A stretch of DNA of 7,393 nt from Bacteroidota bacterium (lineage in GTDB: Bacteria > Bacteroidota > Bacteroidia > Flavobacteriales > Flavobacteriaceae), in NCBI GenBank assembly GCA_024278565.1, contig JAJRSY010000020.1, forward strand, positions 1-7,393. Direction: 5' to 3'. Position numbers and translations under genes: made by a program. Below the pieces are notes generated by a model. The model was not told the origin of the DNA and made no database searches. It was given only the letters and a program-made list of their open reading frames with translations. Below are positions 5,881 to 7,393 of this stretch, in pieces; within the stretch, counting starts at the first letter, position 1; each line of letters starts with the position of its first letter.

Positions 5881-7005
5881 ATGAAAAAAACAGTTTTAAT
5901 TCTTTTTACCGTAGTATTTGCAATAACAAGTTGCAATAAAGACGATGACCCAGTAGACAACACTACTGTACCAACATTAACCACCTTAGATATTACAAAT
6001 ATCACACCCACAAGTGCAACAAGTGGTGGCGATATTACCGCTACAGGTGGAGCAGACATTACCGCCAAAGGCGTATGTTGGAGCACCTCACCTGAGCCAA
6101 CCACATTAGACTTTGCAACAGACCAGGGCAATAACCCAAGCAATTACACCAGTAACATAACGGGTTTAACAGCAAGCACTACCTATTATGTACGTGCTTA
6201 TGCCACCAATAGTAAAGGTACAGGCTATGGTAATGAACTAGAATTTGTAGCAGAAAACATCTTTCCTGGCGAAAAAGTAACTGTAGCAGGCGGCACTTTT
6301 CAAATGGGCAGCACTACAGGAGATACAGATGAAGCACCCATACACAGCGTAACCCTAAGCGATTTTAGCATTAGTAAATACGAAATTACCAACGCCCAAT
6401 ATGCCACTTTTATGAATGATATAGGGGCCAATATAGATGGAAGTTTTAGCGGAGTAGCATATTTAGATATGGACAATGTAGATGTACAAATAAGCCATAC
6501 AAGTGGTAGTTTTATAGCAGAGGCAGGCAAAGAAAACAATCCTGTAATAGAGGTAAGTTGGTTTGGAGCCAAAGCCTATGCCGAGCATTACGGAGGCAGA
6601 CTGCCTACCGAAGCCGAATGGGAATTTGCTGCAAAAGGCGGTACTAGTAGCAGTGACTATACCTATAGCGGTAGCAATACTATTGATGATGTAGCTTGGT
6701 ACACTACAAATTCAGGAGGTGCTACGCACCCAGTTGGTACAAAAAGTGCCAACGAATTAGGCTTGCACGATATGAGTGGTAATGTATGGGAATGGACAAA
6801 CGATTGGTATGGCGCTAACTATTACAGCAGTAGTCCAAGTAACGATCCGCAAGGACCTGCAACGGGTACTGGCCGTGTTGGCCGTGGCGGTGGTTGGAAC
6901 GATTTTGCCAGCAGCAGCCGTGTTAGCGGTCGTAGCAACGGCAATCCCACGAGCACCGACAACGGTTTGGGCTTCCGTCCAGTATTTAAAAAGAAAGCAG
7001 GATAG
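5881..7005 (+). CDS. Surface lipoprotein with FN3-like and FGE-sulfatase/C-lectin-like domains, candidate DGR target
   Basis: This 374-aa protein begins with a lipoprotein signal ending A-I-T-S-C (Cys18), then N-K-D-D-D. Lys followed by acidic residues near the lipidated Cys is the export signal described for surface-exposed lipoproteins in Bacteroidota. Residues 29-123 form a fibronectin-III-like module (I-T-P-T-S-A-T-S-G-G-D-I, T-A-K-G-V-C-W-S-T-S, T-T-Y-Y-V-R-A-Y-A-T-N-S). Residues 129-370 are an FGE-sulfatase (SUMF1) domain: G-G-T-F-Q-M-G-S (137-144), H-S-V-T-L (155-159), G-G-R-L-P-T-E-A-E-W-E-F-A (238-250), G-L-H-D-M-S-G-N-V-W-E-W (294-305) and L-G-F-R (363-366). The only cysteines are Cys18 and Cys66, so the two catalytic cysteines of true formylglycine-generating enzymes are missing. 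A binding or display role is more likely than catalysis. The last ~40 codons differ sharply in composition and look like a DGR variable region. The gene is isolated, with mobile DNA on both sides. Confidence 0.9.
   Translation: MKKTVLILFTVVFAITSCNKDDDPVDNTTVPTLTTLDITNITPTSATSGGDITATGGADITAKGVCWSTSPEPTTLDFATDQGNNPSNYTSNITGLTASTTYYVRAYATNSKGTGYGNELEFVAENIFPGEKVTVAGGTFQMGSTTGDTDEAPIHSVTLSDFSISKYEITNAQYATFMNDIGANIDGSFSGVAYLDMDNVDVQISHTSGSFIAEAGKENNPVIEVSWFGAKAYAEHYGGRLPTEAEWEFAAKGGTSSSDYTYSGSNTIDDVAWYTTNSGGATHPVGTKSANELGLHDMSGNVWEWTNDWYGANYYSSSPSNDPQGPATGTGRVGRGGGWNDFASSSRVSGRSNGNPTSTDNGLGFRPVFKKKAG
6871..6981 (+). other. Candidate DGR variable region (VR) at the 3' end of the lipoprotein gene
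   Basis: Codons 331-367 keep a fixed frame (R-V-x-R-G-G-x-W, then A-x-x-x-R-V-x-x-R, then P-T, then L-G-F-R-P). Seventeen intervening positions (340-342, 344-346, 349, 350, 352-355, 358-362) use AAC, AAT, AGC, GAC, GAT, GGC, GGT, ACC or TTT. Every one is reachable from AAC or AAT by changing adenines only. All six serines are AGC, whereas the rest of the gene mixes AGC, AGT and TCA. GC content is about 60-65% here against about 40% in 6661-6720. Adenine-directed change of AAY codons in a C-type-lectin-fold C-terminus is the DGR signature. No template repeat is found in the window. Asn-, Ser- and Gly-rich ends also occur in ordinary SUMF1 proteins. Confidence 0.55.
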
Positions 7006-7197
7006 CTATTATTGAACAGGTTATCAATCCAGTTTCCTAAAATTAAGGTAACTATTCAGAGGGCTAAAGATAATAGCCGATAAATTAGGATCCTAACTTT
7101 AGTCTTCGGATCTTGTTGGTGTCATCGACAAGGATACTTCAATATCGACATTGCCCTATCGGTTGCAGCGAGCAGAGGGCTTGATTTCTTCACTTAG
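7006..7197. other. Gene-free gap between lipoprotein gene and ISAzo13-type element
   Basis: These 192 bases show no credible gene and no copy of the C-terminal repeat region, so no DGR template repeat is here. GCTATTAT (7005-7012) and ATAATAGC (7070-7077) form an 8-bp inverted repeat 57 bp apart, and GGCTA/TAGCC (around 7062-7078) a 5-bp stem. Neither is followed by a T run. A short open stretch (about 7083-7196, ending S-R-G-L-D-F-F-T) has no start codon or recognisable family. Confidence 0.5.
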
Positions 7198-7215
7198 TGT
7201 TTGTCCGTAAAAAAG

Positions 7216-7246
7216 TTTGACACTTACGGTATTTTTCCTATCTTTG
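7216..7246 (+). promoter_or_regulatory. Bacteroidota promoter of the ISAzo13-type transposase
   Basis: TTTG (7216-7219) and TATCTTTG (7239-7246) match the -33 and -7 consensus with 19-bp spacing, the best promoter in the window. The ATG follows 4 bases after the -7 element, so the transcript would be leaderless or nearly so. Confidence 0.65.
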
Positions 7247-7250
7247 AAAA

Positions 7251-7393
7251 ATGGAAAAGATAAAAATCGCCATACAAGAAATACTCCCTTATTTGGACGA
7301 AAAACAGAAACGTCTTTATCTTGGTTCCGAGGCGAAAAAAATCGGTTATGGGGGCAATAGTATCATTTCAAGGCTATCGAAAGTTTCAAGACC
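7251..7393 (+). CDS. ISAzo13-family transposase (N-terminal part)
   Basis: The frame from the ATG at 7251 stays open for 47 codons to the window edge. It reads M-E-K-I-K-I, then L-P-Y-L-D-E-K-Q-K-R-L-Y-L-G-S-E-A-K-K (13-31), then I-G-Y-G-G-N-S-I-I-S-R-L-S-K-V-S (32-47). The pattern Y-L-D-E-x-x-x-R-L-x-x-x-x-E-A followed by G-Y-G-G-x-S and a helix-turn-helix is the usual start of ISAzo13-type transposases. The catalytic domain is outside the window, so intactness is unknown. The start is supported by the strong promoter ending just before it. Other helix-turn-helix transposases are a less likely alternative. Confidence 0.78.
   Translation, partial: MEKIKIAIQEILPYLDEKQKRLYLGSEAKKIGYGGNSIISRLSKVSR

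Larger units (their letters stand above)
7198..7393 (+). mobile_element. Left end of an ISAzo13-type insertion sequence (partial)
   Basis: The element is recognised from its transposase start. Its left boundary is placed only approximately, just before GTGTTTGTCCGTAA. Within the presumed terminal region CCGTAA (7205-7210) and TTACGG (7224-7229) form an internal inverted repeat. The right end lies outside the window, so terminal repeats and target duplication cannot be checked. Confidence 0.6.

Noticed and set aside
5874..6143. Minus-strand open frame opposite the start of the lipoprotein gene
   Set aside because: It is antisense to the FN3-like module, whose motifs are clear on the plus strand.
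6776..7015. Plus-strand frame overlapping the end of the lipoprotein gene, rich in Val and Ala
   Set aside because: It is a shifted reading of the repetitive 3' end. The main frame keeps the FGE motifs through L-G-F-R to its stop at 7005.
7006..7197. Possible DGR template repeat right after the lipoprotein gene
   Set aside because: Read on both strands, the gap has no match to the 6871-6981 block and no AAC-rich repeat.
1..7393. tRNA or rRNA genes
   Set aside because: No cloverleaf with a G-T-T-C-A/G arm or conserved rRNA segment was recognised on either strand.

Overview
The window looks like a marine or environmental member of the Bacteroidota, most likely family Flavobacteriaceae. The evidence is an AT-rich backbone, lipoprotein signals of the Bacteroidota type (one followed by K-D-D-D, a surface-export-like signal), Flavobacterium-style promoter elements (TTTG and TAnnTTTG) in front of several genes, no clear Shine-Dalgarno sequences, and the typical flavobacterial form of TrmD.

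Positions 1-3810 are ordinary chromosome, all on the minus strand. In order of transcription they hold an HtrA/Deg periplasmic protease (460 aa), an unnamed coiled-coil membrane protein (204 aa) ending in a clear intrinsic terminator, a GNAT acetyltransferase, trmD 15 bp behind it, and the first 115 codons of a beta-lactamase-fold serine hydrolase lipoprotein that runs off the left edge. This is housekeeping: tRNA G37 methylation, envelope protein quality control and envelope-associated proteins.

Positions 3811-7393 are accessory DNA. They hold two 30-bp direct repeats, GC-rich palindromes of a CCTGCCTGC type, an IS1595-type transposase cut short after its zinc ribbon, and an apparently complete IS630-type element (about 1.09 kb, with 13-bp inverted repeats and a TA on each side) inserted exactly at the broken end of that fragment. 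An intergenic stretch rich in inverted repeats follows. Then comes a plus-strand surface lipoprotein (374 aa) with a fibronectin-III-like domain and a C-terminal FGE-sulfatase/C-type-lectin-like domain. The left end of an ISAzo13-type element, with a partial transposase, closes the window.

The most interesting signal is the last ~40 codons of that lipoprotein. GC content jumps from about 40% to about 60%. Seventeen positions use codons that can all be derived from AAC or AAT by changing adenines only, inside a fixed R-G-G-x-W...R-V...R...P...L-G-F-R frame. The domain also lacks the cysteines an active formylglycine-generating enzyme needs. This is what the variable region of a diversity-generating retroelement (DGR) target protein looks like. 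No template repeat or reverse transcriptase is visible here. If they exist they lie beyond the ISAzo13 element, elsewhere in the genome, or have been lost, so the DGR reading is an inference.
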